This document shows positions 16,042 to 25,439 of a DNA stretch of 64,000 bases, piece after piece; position 1 is the first letter of the stretch, and every line of letters begins with the position of its first letter. The position numbers were made by a program, and so were the translations under genes. The notes beneath the pieces are model-generated. The model was given only the letters and a program-made list of their open reading frames with translations. It was not told the origin of the DNA and ran no database searches. Source of the DNA: CAIUGU01 sp963819685 (GTDB taxonomy: Bacteria; Pseudomonadota; Gammaproteobacteria; Steroidobacterales; Steroidobacteraceae); contig CAWFXI010000010.1 in assembly GCA_963819685.1 (NCBI GenBank), positions 248,001 to 312,000 on the forward strand, read 5' to 3'.

Positions 16042-17205
16042 TCAGGAAATTGGCCGGCTCGCCTCATCGGAACGCGGCAGCATGGCGAGATACGTCGCCA
16101 GCTCGTTCGGATCAAACTCGAGGCCATCGAAAAATCCGTTTGCAGTGTCGATCGTTGCTTCATCAGGCAGGGGTGCTGCCAGCGCCGCCTGGTACAGATC
16201 GGGACGGTACGTTGCCCGTGCCGCGAGCGCATGGGCCTGTGACGGCTCGATTTGCCTCCAGCGCACCATCTGGCTGTAGAACCACAGCGCATGACTGATC
16301 CGCGGCAATGTTGCGGAGTCGCGCGCGAACTCGTGGAAATCCGCGATGGGCGGCACCCGCGGCAGCGCGCCGGACAATCCCCGCAACAGCACATCGGCCG
16401 GTGTGCCGACATAGCGGGGCTCAGCGAGGGTACGGGCCAGCTCCTGATGATGGCTGGCTTCATCACACCACTCGGCCGCACCGCGAATGGCACGAATCAG
16501 CGCCGCCAGCACTTCACGATGGGACTCTGCCCAGTCCGTGCGGCAGCCAAGGACTTTTTCGGGCGCCAGGCGCCAGATTGCACTTGTGGGCAACACGATG
16601 CGCCCGACACCCGACGCCACAGCCAGGCTGTTCCAGGGTTCGCCAACGCAGAAGCCCTGCACCTGCCCTTCACGCAAGGCATCGACCAGCAGCGGCGGCG
16701 GTATGACCACGAGCCGCACGTCGAGATCCGGATCAATCCCGCAGGCGCTGAGCCAGTAGCGCAATTCGTAGTTGTGGCAGGAGAACGGATACACCATGGC
16801 AAACGTCAGCGGCGGCAGGCCCCGCACTGCACGTGATTTGACAACCGCCTTCAGGGCCGCGCCCTGCGTAGCGGGATCGGCTCCTGGCGCCGCGCCACAA
16901 GCAACCATCTCCTCCCATAACTGCGAGGAGGCCGTAATGGCGTTGCCGCCCAGCCCCAGTGCCACGGGCGCAATCATCGGGACGGTGAGATGCCCGACAC
17001 CCAGGCTCGACGCCACGACCATTGGCCCCAGCATCTGCGCAGCGGCAAAGTGCCCGACGATGACGCGGTCGCGGATGTTGGCCCAGGACGTCTCACGCAC
17101 GAGCGCAAGTTCGAGGCCCTCCTCCGCCGCGAAGCCCTTCTCGTGCGCGGCGATCAATGGCGCGCAGTCGAGCAAAGGCATGAAACCGATTGTCAGGCGT
17201 TCCAT
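16042..17205 (-). CDS. nasS: Nitrate/nitrite sensor of the NasS type
   Basis: The 387-residue protein is related to the nitrate-binding proteins NrtA/CmpA (GFMPLLDCAPLIAAHEKGF, PFSCHNYELRYWLSACGI, FCVGEPWNSLAVASGVGRI). It has no signal peptide, so it is cytoplasmic. This is how NasS sensors differ from transporters. NasS holds NasT inactive and releases it when nitrate or nitrite binds. It starts two bases after the nasT stop, so they form a pair. Compare the secreted paralogue nrtA at 22042-23424. Confidence 0.92.
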   Translation of the reverse strand: MERLTIGFMPLLDCAPLIAAHEKGFAAEEGLELALVRETSWANIRDRVIVGHFAAAQMLGPMVVASSLGVGHLTVPMIAPVALGLGGNAITASSQLWEEMVACGAAPGADPATQGAALKAVVKSRAVRGLPPLTFAMVYPFSCHNYELRYWLSACGIDPDLDVRLVVIPPPLLVDALREGQVQGFCVGEPWNSLAVASGVGRIVLPTSAIWRLAPEKVLGCRTDWAESHREVLAALIRAIRGAAEWCDEASHHQELARTLAEPRYVGTPADVLLRGLSGALPRVPPIADFHEFARDSATLPRISHALWFYSQMVRWRQIEPSQAHALAARATYRPDLYQAALAAPLPDEATIDTANGFFDGLEFDPNELATYLAMLPRSDEASRPIS

Positions 17206-17207
17206 AG

Positions 17208-17795
17208 CTATCTCAATAATTTCGCCGCAGTGATGATGCTCTGCGCCACCTGGGCGAGCCGCAGGTTGTCGCTCATGGCCGCCTTGCGCATGACTGTGTA
17301 GGCATCTTCTTCCGACAGATTGCGTTCCTTCATCAGGATGCCCTTGGCCCGGTCGACAACCTTGCGGTCTTCCAGCTGCTGGCGGGTCCGGTCGAGTTCA
17401 TCACGCAGCTTGCTGAAGGCGTTGAAACGGCTGATCGTCATGTCGAGGATGGGCTTGATGCGCTCCTTGCGTAAGCCATCGACCACATACGCACCGACAC
17501 CCGCCTCCACTGCCGCCTCGATCATCGCCGCATCCGACCGGTCGACGAACATCGCCACAGGACGATGGACCGACCGCGACACCTGGAACATCTGTTCGAG
17601 CACGTCGCGATTCGGGTTCTCGAGGTCGATGAAGATCACGTCCGGATCGGCATCCACGATCCGGCGCAGCAGATTCTGCATGTCCCGCACGACGACGACA
17701 TCACCATGGCCGGCCTCGCGCAGGCCTTCCTCGAGAATGGAGGCCCGCATGACGTTCTGGTCGACGATCAGGATGCGGAGTCGCGGATCTGGCAT
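17208..17795 (-). CDS. nasT: ANTAR-domain transcription antiterminator NasT
   Basis: The 195-residue protein has an N-terminal receiver-like domain (LRILIVDQNVMRASILEEGL, VIFIDLENPNRDVLEQM). The usual phosphoacceptor region is altered, as in NasT. A short coiled coil and a C-terminal ANTAR RNA-binding domain follow (VVDRAKGILMKERNLSEEDA, then YTVMRKAAMSDNLRLAQVAQ). ANTAR proteins bind two-hairpin leaders and prevent termination. Two such leaders with U-tract terminators occur here, before nirB and before nrtA, so both targets are visible. Confidence 0.95.
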   Translation of the reverse strand: MPDPRLRILIVDQNVMRASILEEGLREAGHGDVVVVRDMQNLLRRIVDADPDVIFIDLENPNRDVLEQMFQVSRSVHRPVAMFVDRSDAAMIEAAVEAGVGAYVVDGLRKERIKPILDMTISRFNAFSKLRDELDRTRQQLEDRKVVDRAKGILMKERNLSEEDAYTVMRKAAMSDNLRLAQVAQSIITAAKLLR

Positions 17796-17810
17796 GGTTC
17801 ACAGAGTACC

Positions 17811-19122
17811 CTACCAGACGAAATCGATCTGGGCCCACAGTTTGGTTGTATCGCGGGTGGTCAATGGAGTGGTCGCATCCGCACGGTAATCCGCGTACTT
17901 CAGCGTACCGGTTGTCCGGCCCCAGCGGCCCTGCAACTGCACGTTGAATTCATTCCCGTAGTCGGTCGCAAGGCGCTCGCTGACATAGTCGTGGTACGCA
18001 ACCGTGGCTGACAGGGTCTCGAGCCAACCCACTCCTTTCATCAGCAGGCCGGCGGTGATGTACCGGTCATCCAGGCCGTTGACAGGTGTGGCCAGGAACT
18101 TGTCGGCCCAGCCCTGGAAGCGATGCAAAGTCGCGAGCGGCGTCGCGAAGCCGGCCGTCCCATCCCCACCCAGGCTTTCGTACCCCGCGCCAAGGCTGTA
18201 CTGGCGATAGGTTGCCGTCAGTTCGCCAAGCCAGTAATCGTTCGAGAAATCGAGCGGATTGCCGCCATAGTCGTCCTGGGTCGCAAACGACGCAATGTAG
18301 CCCAGGCGGATCCGGCTGACCGGCTTCTCGCCCGCGAAACGCACACCGTATGTGGCCGTCGAGACGCGCGCCGGATCGAGTCCGGGCGATGGGGGAGCGA
18401 AGTTAAGCGGATCGAAGTCGAGCACATAGCCGAATCCGGTCAGGCGACCCCATTGCGTCTGGTAGGCGGCGTTCGCGAGGTAGCCGTCGCCTTCATAGCG
18501 ACCCTGCGGGGAATCCTTGCCGAATACCCGGTTCACCTGGTTGAGATACGTGGCGTCCAGGGTCAACCCGGTGATGCTGCGATTCACGACCCTGAGCGCA
18601 TCGAAGGTCTGTTCGTTCTGCCGCCAGCCAACATTGCCAACGAAGCGCTGGTCGTCCAGGTTGATACGCTGGCGACCGAGCGTGACGGTCGTGCCGGGGA
18701 GCCGCGTATTGACGAGTTGCAGTCGATTGATCTCCTGCGACTCGGGGTCGGCGATGACCGGATAGGTGGTCTTCGTCGCAACCGAATTGTCGCTCGCGAT
18801 AATCGTCCACGAGAGCCTCCACGAACTCGCCTTCCACGAGCAGTGCCGTCTCCCACGCCTTGCCGGTTTCGAATCCAAGGCGGGCCCGCAACGTCAACGC
18901 ATCGGCGTCATTCGCGAGCGGCGTCTGGTCGACGCTTTCACTGCGCAGGCGCGTATCGATGATGTACTTGGTTTCGCCGAGTGCGCCCCGCAAGGGGCCG
19001 AACAGAGTGGTCGTCATCGTATCCGGCGTTTCAGCAGCTTCAGCACCGGACAAGCTCGCAACTGCTCCCAGCATGAGTAGCAATGCAGAATGACGTGAGT
19101 GTGAACGAGGCTCGTGAGTCAT
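17811..19122 (-). pseudogene. Outer-membrane porin (alginate-export-like) with one apparent frameshift
   Basis: The N-terminal frame from 19122 has a signal peptide (ending SGAEAAETPDT) and the start of a barrel (YIIDTRLRSESVDQTPLAND, ALTLRARLGFETGKAW). Near 18795-18806 the conserved protein moves to another frame (SDNSVATKTTYPVIADPESQ) and continues to a terminal aromatic strand (KLWAQIDFVW). The total is about 435 residues, normal for an alginate-export-like or nitrate-locus porin. It lies between nrtCD and nasT with short gaps, so it probably lets nitrate cross the outer membrane; this is inference from context. A single indel explains the break. Confidence 0.75.
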
Positions 19123-19179
19123 GGCGTGATCCTTCCAGCTTGCAAGGAATGAAATTGAATCGAGTGCATTCAGGACGCT

Positions 19180-20853
19180 TCAGGCGGCCCGGATCGTTTC
19201 GTGATCGGCAAGGAAACCAAGCAGCTCCTCGCGATACTCGTAGTAACGGGGATGCTCGAGCAGCGCCTTGCGCGTCCGTGGCCGCGGCAGGTCAACGTGC
19301 ATGATCCTGCCGATGCGCGCTTCGGGACCGTTGGTCATCATCACCACGCGATCGGCCAGCAGGATGGCTTCATCGACATCGTGCGTGACACAGATGGCAG
19401 TCACCTTGCTGCGTTTCCACACTTCCATCAGGACTTCCTGCAGCTCCCAGCGCGTGAGCGCGTCGAGCATGCCGAACGGCTCATCGAGCAGCAGCAGCTT
19501 CGGCGACAGGGCGAAAGCACGGGCCAGGCCAACACGCTGCTTCATGCCGTTCGAGAGTTCGCTGGCCTTGCGATCCAGCGAATCGCCGAGGCCGACGCGG
19601 GCCAGGTAGTAGTCGGTGATGTCACGGCGCTCGCCTGCACTGATGTGGGGATACACGCGGTTGACTCCCACGGCCACGTTCTCGCGCACAGTCAGCCACG
19701 GCAACAGACTGGGCGCCTGGAAGACCACGCCTCGATCTGGTCCGGCTGCCACGACTTCGCGACCATCGAGGACGATGCCGCCGCTCGTGACGTCCGCGAG
19801 TCCTGCGACCATGGACAGCACGGTGGATTTGCCACAACCGGAGTGCCCGATCAGCGAGATGAACTCGCCTTTGGCGATGTCGAGGTTGAAACGGTCAACG
19901 ACGGTCAAGGGTCCTTTCGGCGTCGGAAACACCTTGGTGACGTCATAGAACTCGACGTACTTGTCGGTGTTCTGCGCAACCTTGGGCTTGACCTGAGCTC
20001 GGACAACTCGCGGCAATCGATCGGCGGGCGTGATAGGCACGACGTCCGGAGGTGCGGCCCGTTCTTCGCCTGCTACACGCTGCAATCCCATGCCAATCAG
20101 GTACTGCGTAATCTCGGCACGCAGCCGTTGAAACTCGGGATCGTGATTCACGGCTTTACGGTCGCGTGGCCGTGGCAGCGTTACCTTGAACTCGCGGCCC
20201 AGTGTCGCCCGCGGACCCACAGTCAGCGGAATGATGCGATCGGCCAGCAGCAACGCTTCATCCACATCGTTGGTGACCAGGATGATCGTCTTCTTCTGCT
20301 GTTCGCGGATAGCGTCGATTTCGTCCTGCAGGCGCGCCCTCGTCAGGGCATCGAGTGCAGACAGGGGCTCATCGAGCAGCAGGATTTCCGGCCGCATTGC
20401 CAGCGCCCGGGCCACCGCGACGCGCTGACGCATGCCACCTGACAGCTCCGCGGGCCGCCGATCGGCGGCGTGGGAGAGCCCGACCATCGCAATGTACTCG
20501 GCCACGCGCTCGGCACGTTCGCGCCGCGACAGATTCGGGTACACGGCATCGACGGCCAGCGCGACGTTGCCGCGCACGGTCAACCAGGGCATCAGCGAAT
20601 AGCTTTGAAAGACCACTCCACGATCATGCCCCGCCGCTGTGATCGGTTTGCCGTTCAGCAGAATCTCGCCGCTATCGGGCGCAACGAGCCCGGCAATGGT
20701 AGAGATCAATGTTGTCTTGCCGCTCCCCGAGAAGCCGACGATGGCGACAAACTCGCCGCTCTCGATCGAGAGATTGACGTCGTGCAGGACTTCTGTACGG
20801 CTGTCGCCGTTCACATAGCTCTTGCACACACCGCTCAAGTCAAGAAGGGCCAT
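19180..20853 (-). CDS. nrtC: Nitrate ABC transporter, tandem (fused) ATP-binding protein
   Basis: The 557-residue protein has two complete ABC ATPase modules. The first has Walker A GFSGSGKTT (40-48), signature LSGGMRQRV and Walker B LLLDEPLSALD. The second has Walker A GHSGCGKST, LSNGMKQRV and LLLDEPFGMLD. A linker of about 80 residues joins them. In cyanobacteria NrtC and NrtD are separate, and NrtC has a solute-binding domain; here both are plain ATPases on one chain. It hydrolyses ATP to drive nitrate uptake with NrtB and NrtA. It starts three bases after nrtB. Confidence 0.93.
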   Translation of the reverse strand: MALLDLSGVCKSYVNGDSRTEVLHDVNLSIESGEFVAIVGFSGSGKTTLISTIAGLVAPDSGEILLNGKPITAAGHDRGVVFQSYSLMPWLTVRGNVALAVDAVYPNLSRRERAERVAEYIAMVGLSHAADRRPAELSGGMRQRVAVARALAMRPEILLLDEPLSALDALTRARLQDEIDAIREQQKKTIILVTNDVDEALLLADRIIPLTVGPRATLGREFKVTLPRPRDRKAVNHDPEFQRLRAEITQYLIGMGLQRVAGEERAAPPDVVPITPADRLPRVVRAQVKPKVAQNTDKYVEFYDVTKVFPTPKGPLTVVDRFNLDIAKGEFISLIGHSGCGKSTVLSMVAGLADVTSGGIVLDGREVVAAGPDRGVVFQAPSLLPWLTVRENVAVGVNRVYPHISAGERRDITDYYLARVGLGDSLDRKASELSNGMKQRVGLARAFALSPKLLLLDEPFGMLDALTRWELQEVLMEVWKRSKVTAICVTHDVDEAILLADRVVMMTNGPEARIGRIMHVDLPRPRTRKALLEHPRYYEYREELLGFLADHETIRAA

Positions 20854-20856
20854 GAT

Positions 20857-22023
20857 TTACCTGCCCTTGCCGAAGCTGACAAAGCTCTGGATCGCGAACA
20901 TCACGCGATCCAGGAAAAAGCCGATGAAGCCGATCGTGAACACCGCGACCATGATCCGGGCCAACGAGTCGGAGCTGCCGTTCTGGAATTCGTCCCAGAC
21001 GAACTTGCCGAGGCCGGGATTCTGCGCCAGCATTTCCGCCGCGATCAGCACCATCCAGCCCACGCCCAGCGACAACCTGAGGCCGGTGAAGATCAGCGGC
21101 AACGAAGACGGCAGCACCAGCTTGAAGAGCTTGGTCACCCACTTGAGCTGCAGCACGCGGGCGACGTTCATCAGGTCCTTGTCGATCGACGACACGCCCA
21201 GCGCGGTATTGATGACCGTGGGCCACAGCGAACATAGCGCCACCGTGATCGCCGAGTTCAGAAACGACTTCTGGAACACCGGACTTTCGGAGACATACAG
21301 CGCACTGACAATCATGGTCACGATCGGCAGCCACGCGAGCGGCGACACCGGCTTGAAGATCTGGATGAACGGATTCAGTGCTGCGTTGAACAGCGGACTC
21401 AGGCCGCACAGGATACCGACCGGGATCGCGATGGCGCTGGCGAGCAGGAAGCCGGTAAACACCGTCGCGAGGCTCGTGAAGATCTGGTCGATATACGTTG
21501 GCTTACCGGTGTAGTTGACTGTCGAAGGCGCTGCTGTGGGATCGGCAGCGATGCGATCGGCATTGCGCGTCGCCTGACGTTCGTAGAAGGCCGTGGCCTT
21601 CTCGCGCTCGGCAACGTGGTCATCCCACAACGCCCCCGCCTGCGTCCAGACCGCGACGGGCCCGGGAATCTGCCCAAGACTGGTTTCGATGCCTGATGCG
21701 AGCCGGCTCCACAGAAACAGAAACACCGCGATGGCGATCAATGGCACGCCGAGCAAACGCCACAACTCCTTGAGTTGGGCGCGCGGATGTTCTCCCCGGA
21801 TCATTCGCAGTACCGGCACGAGAAAGCCTGCGCCCAGCATGTTCAGCGCGCTGTAGAGATGTTCGAACCCTCGCGTCAGAGAGGCATTCCCGGCGACGGG
21901 CGGTGTCGCGCGGCGTGACTCCGGTTCCTTTGCGCCGCCACCGGCTGGGGGCTGCTGCGCACCGGTCTCGTCGGGAAGCGCCGGCTTGATGGCCAATGTG
22001 TGGGCCAGGTTGCTGTTGCTCAT
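20857..22023 (-). CDS. nrtB: Nitrate ABC transporter permease
   Basis: The 388-residue inner-membrane protein has the BPD_transp_1 permease fold in its C-terminal two thirds, with the EAA-type loop near MNVARVLQLKWVTKLFKLV. The N-terminal 75 residues are a proline-rich cytoplasmic extension. A long periplasmic loop lies between the first and second helices (WTQAGALWDDHVAEREKATA). The arrangement is that of NrtB/SsuC-like permeases. It follows nrtA after 18 bp and precedes nrtC after 3 bp. Confidence 0.93.
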   Translation of the reverse strand: MSNSNLAHTLAIKPALPDETGAQQPPAGGGAKEPESRRATPPVAGNASLTRGFEHLYSALNMLGAGFLVPVLRMIRGEHPRAQLKELWRLLGVPLIAIAVFLFLWSRLASGIETSLGQIPGPVAVWTQAGALWDDHVAEREKATAFYERQATRNADRIAADPTAAPSTVNYTGKPTYIDQIFTSLATVFTGFLLASAIAIPVGILCGLSPLFNAALNPFIQIFKPVSPLAWLPIVTMIVSALYVSESPVFQKSFLNSAITVALCSLWPTVINTALGVSSIDKDLMNVARVLQLKWVTKLFKLVLPSSLPLIFTGLRLSLGVGWMVLIAAEMLAQNPGLGKFVWDEFQNGSSDSLARIMVAVFTIGFIGFFLDRVMFAIQSFVSFGKGR

Positions 22024-22041
22024 TGTCGTTGGGAGTCCTCG

Positions 22042-23424
22042 CTATTTGCCGACGACGGCGCCGCCATCGATCTTCTGGCTGCCCTTGAGACCGATGGTGA
22101 ACTTCTGCAGGTACGCGTTTGGCTGCCGGCCGTCGTACTCCATGCCATCAATGAAATCTTTGGTAGGTGCGCGATAACCATCGGTGTCCCAGGGGAAGTC
22201 GGGCTGCTTCGCCTTGCCGTCTTCCACCAGCAGCTTCGCCGCCTGCAGGTAGATCTCGGGTCGATAGATCCGCTTCGCCGTTTCCTGGTACCAGCTGTCC
22301 GGCTGCGCTTCCGCGATCTGTCCCCAGCGGCGCATCTGCGTCAGGTACCAGACGGCATCGCTGTAGTACGGATACGTGGCGAAGTAGCGGAAGAACACAT
22401 TGAAGTCAGGCATGGCGCGCTTGTCGCCGCGGCCGTACTCGAAGGTGCCCGTCATGCTGTTTGCAATGACGCGAAAGTCCGCACCGACATACTCGGCACG
22501 CGCCAGAATCTGCGCCGCCTCCTTGCGATTGGCGCCGTTACCTTCGTCGAGCCAGATCGCGGCGCGGATCAGTGCCTTCACGAGCGCCAGGTGCGTATTC
22601 GGATTCCTGTCTGCCCAGGCCTTCGTCACACCGAAGACCTTTTCCGGATTGTTCTTCCAGATCTCGTAATCGGTGATCACCGGCACGCCGACGCCCTTGA
22701 AGATGGCCTGCTGGTTCCAGGGTTCACCGACGCTGTAGCCGTTGATGGTGCCGGCCTCGAGCGTTGCCGGCATCTGCGGCGGCGGCGTCACCGAGAGCAA
22801 TACATCGGCGCGAATCTGGCCCGACACATCGCTCGGCGAGTAGTAACCGGGATTGAGGCCGCCTGCGGCGAGCCAGTAACGAAGTTCGTAGTTGTGTGTC
22901 GAGACCGGAAAGACCATGCCCATCTTGAAGGCCTTGCCTTCTGCGCGATACTTGTCGACCACCGGCTTGAGCGCATCGGCTTTCACCGGATGAACCGGCT
23001 TGCCCTGCGCATCCTTCGCCAGATGCGGCAGCATCTGCGCCCAGGCGTCGTTCGAAACCGTGATCGCATTGCCATTCAGATCCATACTGAAAGCAGTGAC
23101 GATATCGGCCTTCGTGCCGTAACCAATCGTCGCGCCGATGGGTTGGCCCGCGAGCATGTGCGCGCCATCGAGCTGGCCGTCGATCACGCGATCAAGCAGG
23201 ACCTTCCAGTTCGCCTGCGGCTCCAGCGTGACGTACAGTCCTTCGTCCTCGAAGTAGCCTTTCTCGTAGGCAATGGCGAGCGGCGCCATATCGGTGAGTT
23301 TCACGAAGCCGAGTTTGAGCTGCTCCTTTTCGAGCTTCAGCGGCTTCGCCTGTACACCCGCTGCTGCTACCAGCAGAGCCACCACTGTTGCTGCCGTCGC
23401 CACCGAACCAAGGACTCGCTGCAT
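22042..23424 (-). CDS. nrtA: Nitrate ABC transporter substrate-binding protein
   Basis: The 460-residue protein has an N-terminal signal peptide (VVALLVAAAGVQAKPLKLEK) and the NrtA/CmpA periplasmic-binding fold. Shared motifs with the cytoplasmic sensor NasS are LGFVKLTDMAPLAIAYEKGY, FPVSTHNYELRYWLAAGGLN and YSVGEPWNQQAIFKGVGVPV. No lipobox is seen, so it should be free in the periplasm. It is the first gene of the uptake operon, downstream of a sigma-54 promoter and an ANTAR leader. Confidence 0.94.
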   Translation of the reverse strand: MQRVLGSVATAATVVALLVAAAGVQAKPLKLEKEQLKLGFVKLTDMAPLAIAYEKGYFEDEGLYVTLEPQANWKVLLDRVIDGQLDGAHMLAGQPIGATIGYGTKADIVTAFSMDLNGNAITVSNDAWAQMLPHLAKDAQGKPVHPVKADALKPVVDKYRAEGKAFKMGMVFPVSTHNYELRYWLAAGGLNPGYYSPSDVSGQIRADVLLSVTPPPQMPATLEAGTINGYSVGEPWNQQAIFKGVGVPVITDYEIWKNNPEKVFGVTKAWADRNPNTHLALVKALIRAAIWLDEGNGANRKEAAQILARAEYVGADFRVIANSMTGTFEYGRGDKRAMPDFNVFFRYFATYPYYSDAVWYLTQMRRWGQIAEAQPDSWYQETAKRIYRPEIYLQAAKLLVEDGKAKQPDFPWDTDGYRAPTKDFIDGMEYDGRQPNAYLQKFTIGLKGSQKIDGGAVVGK

Positions 23425-23453
23425 GCCTGACTCCCGCTACTCACTCCAAGGCC

Positions 23454-23574
23454 AAAAAAAACGCCGCCGATGTCCTGGCATCGCTGACTTTCCGCACGAG
23501 CGGGACGCGATGGGGAATCGGCAGCGTTGCCTTCAGGACCCGGCATTGGGTCCCGGTGAAAGGACCGTAGTCCT
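23454..23574 (-). promoter_or_regulatory. nrtA leader: ANTAR-type two-hairpin antitermination element with terminator
   Basis: On the minus strand, P1 (23561-23574, extendable to 23577) is GAGAGGA/UCCUUUC with loop CUACGG. P2 (23536-23553) is a perfect 6 bp stem GGACCC/GGGUCC with hexaloop AAUGCC, A at position 1 and G at position 4. The terminator stem AACGCTGCCGAT (23517-23528) pairs with 23460-23471 and is followed by eight U (23454-23461). The layout matches the nirB leader, so NasT should control both. Confidence 0.82.
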
Positions 23575-23591
23575 CTCTTGGGATAGAGCAT

Positions 23592-23607
23592 TGCAATCGA
23601 CGTGCCA
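23592..23607 (-). promoter_or_regulatory. Sigma-54 (-24/-12) promoter for nrtA
   Basis: The minus strand reads TGGCACGTCGATTGCA, an exact match to the sigma-54 consensus TGGCACGNNNNTTGCA. It lies about 15 bp upstream of the P1 hairpin, so transcription would begin with the ANTAR leader. Confidence 0.9.
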
Positions 23608-23671
23608 GTGCCGACGGGTGTACGTCGAACAGGCTGGCATGACACAGAAAACAGAATCAGTTCATTGAGTT

Positions 23672-23691
23672 GCACTCAGCAGAGTGAGTGC
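23672..23691. promoter_or_regulatory. Palindrome upstream of the nrtA promoter, possible activator site
   Basis: GCACTCA and TGAGTGC form 7 bp arms with a 6 bp spacer, about 65 bp upstream of the -24 element. Sigma-54 activators bind at such distances. The spacing does not fit the usual NtrC site (GCAC-N7-GTGC), so the factor is uncertain. Confidence 0.4.
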
Positions 23692-23793
23692 GGCTGCAGC
23701 GCCAGTGCGGGGCCTGACCTGATCCGACACGGCGCAAACGCAACGCTGCGACGCACAAATAAAGGGCAGGAGGGGACGTTGGGACGGAGAACC

Positions 23794-23942
23794 GTAGAGA
23801 CGTGAGGGACGTTGAAACGCAAAGACGGCGGAACCAGAAATATTGCGAGGGACTTGTGCAGCGGAACGAAGGAGCGGACGAAGCAGGTCGCCAGACTCTG
23901 GCGTCCGCAACCCCCACGTCTATACGTCCCTTACGTCTCTAC
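23794..23942. repeat. 19 bp inverted repeat flanking about 110 bp
   Basis: GTAGAGACGTGAGGGACGT (23794-23812) and ACGTCCCTTACGTCTCTAC (23924-23942) are complementary with one mismatch. The interval has no gene. A short stem CGCCAG/CTGGCG lies at 23889-23903. It sits between the nitrate operon promoter region and the 3' end of sthA, and might be a small degenerate element. Confidence 0.5.
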
Positions 23943-23957
23943 ATCCCCCAACCTTTC

Positions 23958-25346
23958 TCACGTCAGCCTGTTCAGTCCATTGAACGCTGCCGTCCGGTAT
24001 GCCTCAGCCATCGTCGGATAGTTGAAGGTCGTGTTGACGAAATAGCGCAGATTGTTGATGTCATCGCTCGCCATGACAGTCTGGCCAATGTGGATGATTT
24101 CGGACGCGCCATCGCCGAAGCAGTGGACACCCAGGATCCTCAAGCTCTGCGAATGGAACAGCAGCTTCAGCATGCCCACTTTCTCGTTGGTCATCTGCGC
24201 GCGGGCCGTGCTCTTGAAGCTGGTGTGCCCCACTTCATAGGGAATCTGCTTCTCGCGCAATTCCCGCTCGGTGAAACCCACTGACGAAATCTCCGGCAAT
24301 GTGTAGATACCGCTGGGGACGAGGTCGGGGCGATGCGGTTCCATCGTGGGATCGAGGATGTGCTCCATGGCATCGGAACCCTGTACATACGCAGCGCTGG
24401 CAAGCGCCGGCGGTCCGATAACGTCGCCAGCTGCGTAGATATGGGGAACCTGCGTCTGATAGTGAGCGTTGACGGTGAGCTGCCCTCTCGATGTCGGCAC
24501 GAGCCCGATGGCCTCGAGGTTCATGCCGCTGGTGTTGCCGGTGCGACCATTGGCCCAGAGCAGCAGGTCCGACTTGATCCGGCGTCCCGATTCGAGCTGC
24601 AGCACGACATCGCGGTCGCGGGTCTCCAGCCCGGCAAACTTCTCGTTGTGGCGAATGACGCAGCCCTGCTCGCGCAGGTGATACGACAGCGCCTCGGCGA
24701 TTTCGTCATCGAGAAAGGACAGCAGGCGCTCCTGCGTATTGACCAGCGTGACCTTGCATCCCAGGTTGATGAAAATCGACGCGTACTCGCAACCGATGAC
24801 ACCAGCGCCGTAGATCGTTACCGCGAACGGGTTTTCGTCGTAGCGCAGTACCGTGTCGCTGTCCCGTACGCGCGGATGAGTGAAATCGAGTTCCGGCGGA
24901 TGGTAGGGCCTTGAACCCGTGGCGATCACGAAATGATCGGCAGTAATCCGCTCCGGCGCATCCGTCTGCCGCTGGATCTCCAGGGTGTGCTCGTCGACGA
25001 ACCAGGCCGAACCGGCGTAGATCGGCACCCGATTGCGTTCGTAGAAGCGGCGCCTGCTCGCGACCTGCGCCTCGATGACGCTGCCGGCGGACGCCAGCAG
25101 TCGGGGATAACTGACGTTAAGATCGTTACGCAGTTCGCGCAGCAGCGGGTTGCGCCGTGCGTCGTAGAGCGTCTTGACCGCCTGACGCAAGGCCTTGCTC
25201 GGAATGGTGCCCCAGTGGGTGCAGCCGCCGCCGACTTCCATATGGCGCTCGACCAGGGCAACCGTGCGGTGATTCTTGGCGGCCATCATGGTGGCGCCTT
25301 CGCCGGCCGGCCCGCTGCCGATGACAACAATATTGTAGTGATCCAT
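23958..25346 (-). CDS. sthA: Soluble pyridine nucleotide transhydrogenase
   Basis: SthA transfers hydride between NADPH and NAD+ and helps balance the two pools. The 462-residue flavoprotein has FAD motif NIVVIGSGPAGEGAT, the Rossmann motif VTIYGAGVIGCEYAS and the FAD-binding IYAAGDVIGP. In place of the active-site disulfide of lipoamide dehydrogenases it has GGGCTHWGTIPSKALR with one cysteine, characteristic of SthA. Length is normal. It stands alone on the minus strand, and is consistent with NADPH demand near the assimilatory reductases. Confidence 0.95.
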   Translation of the reverse strand: MDHYNIVVIGSGPAGEGATMMAAKNHRTVALVERHMEVGGGCTHWGTIPSKALRQAVKTLYDARRNPLLRELRNDLNVSYPRLLASAGSVIEAQVASRRRFYERNRVPIYAGSAWFVDEHTLEIQRQTDAPERITADHFVIATGSRPYHPPELDFTHPRVRDSDTVLRYDENPFAVTIYGAGVIGCEYASIFINLGCKVTLVNTQERLLSFLDDEIAEALSYHLREQGCVIRHNEKFAGLETRDRDVVLQLESGRRIKSDLLLWANGRTGNTSGMNLEAIGLVPTSRGQLTVNAHYQTQVPHIYAAGDVIGPPALASAAYVQGSDAMEHILDPTMEPHRPDLVPSGIYTLPEISSVGFTERELREKQIPYEVGHTSFKSTARAQMTNEKVGMLKLLFHSQSLRILGVHCFGDGASEIIHIGQTVMASDDINNLRYFVNTTFNYPTMAEAYRTAAFNGLNRLT

Positions 25347-25439
25347 CGCTTACATGCTATCGCATCGCAGCGATGCAGCGAAACGGTTGCGCCTTCAAGG
25401 TGTGAGCCAAATCCGTGGCGGCGCCGACAATCGTCGGCT

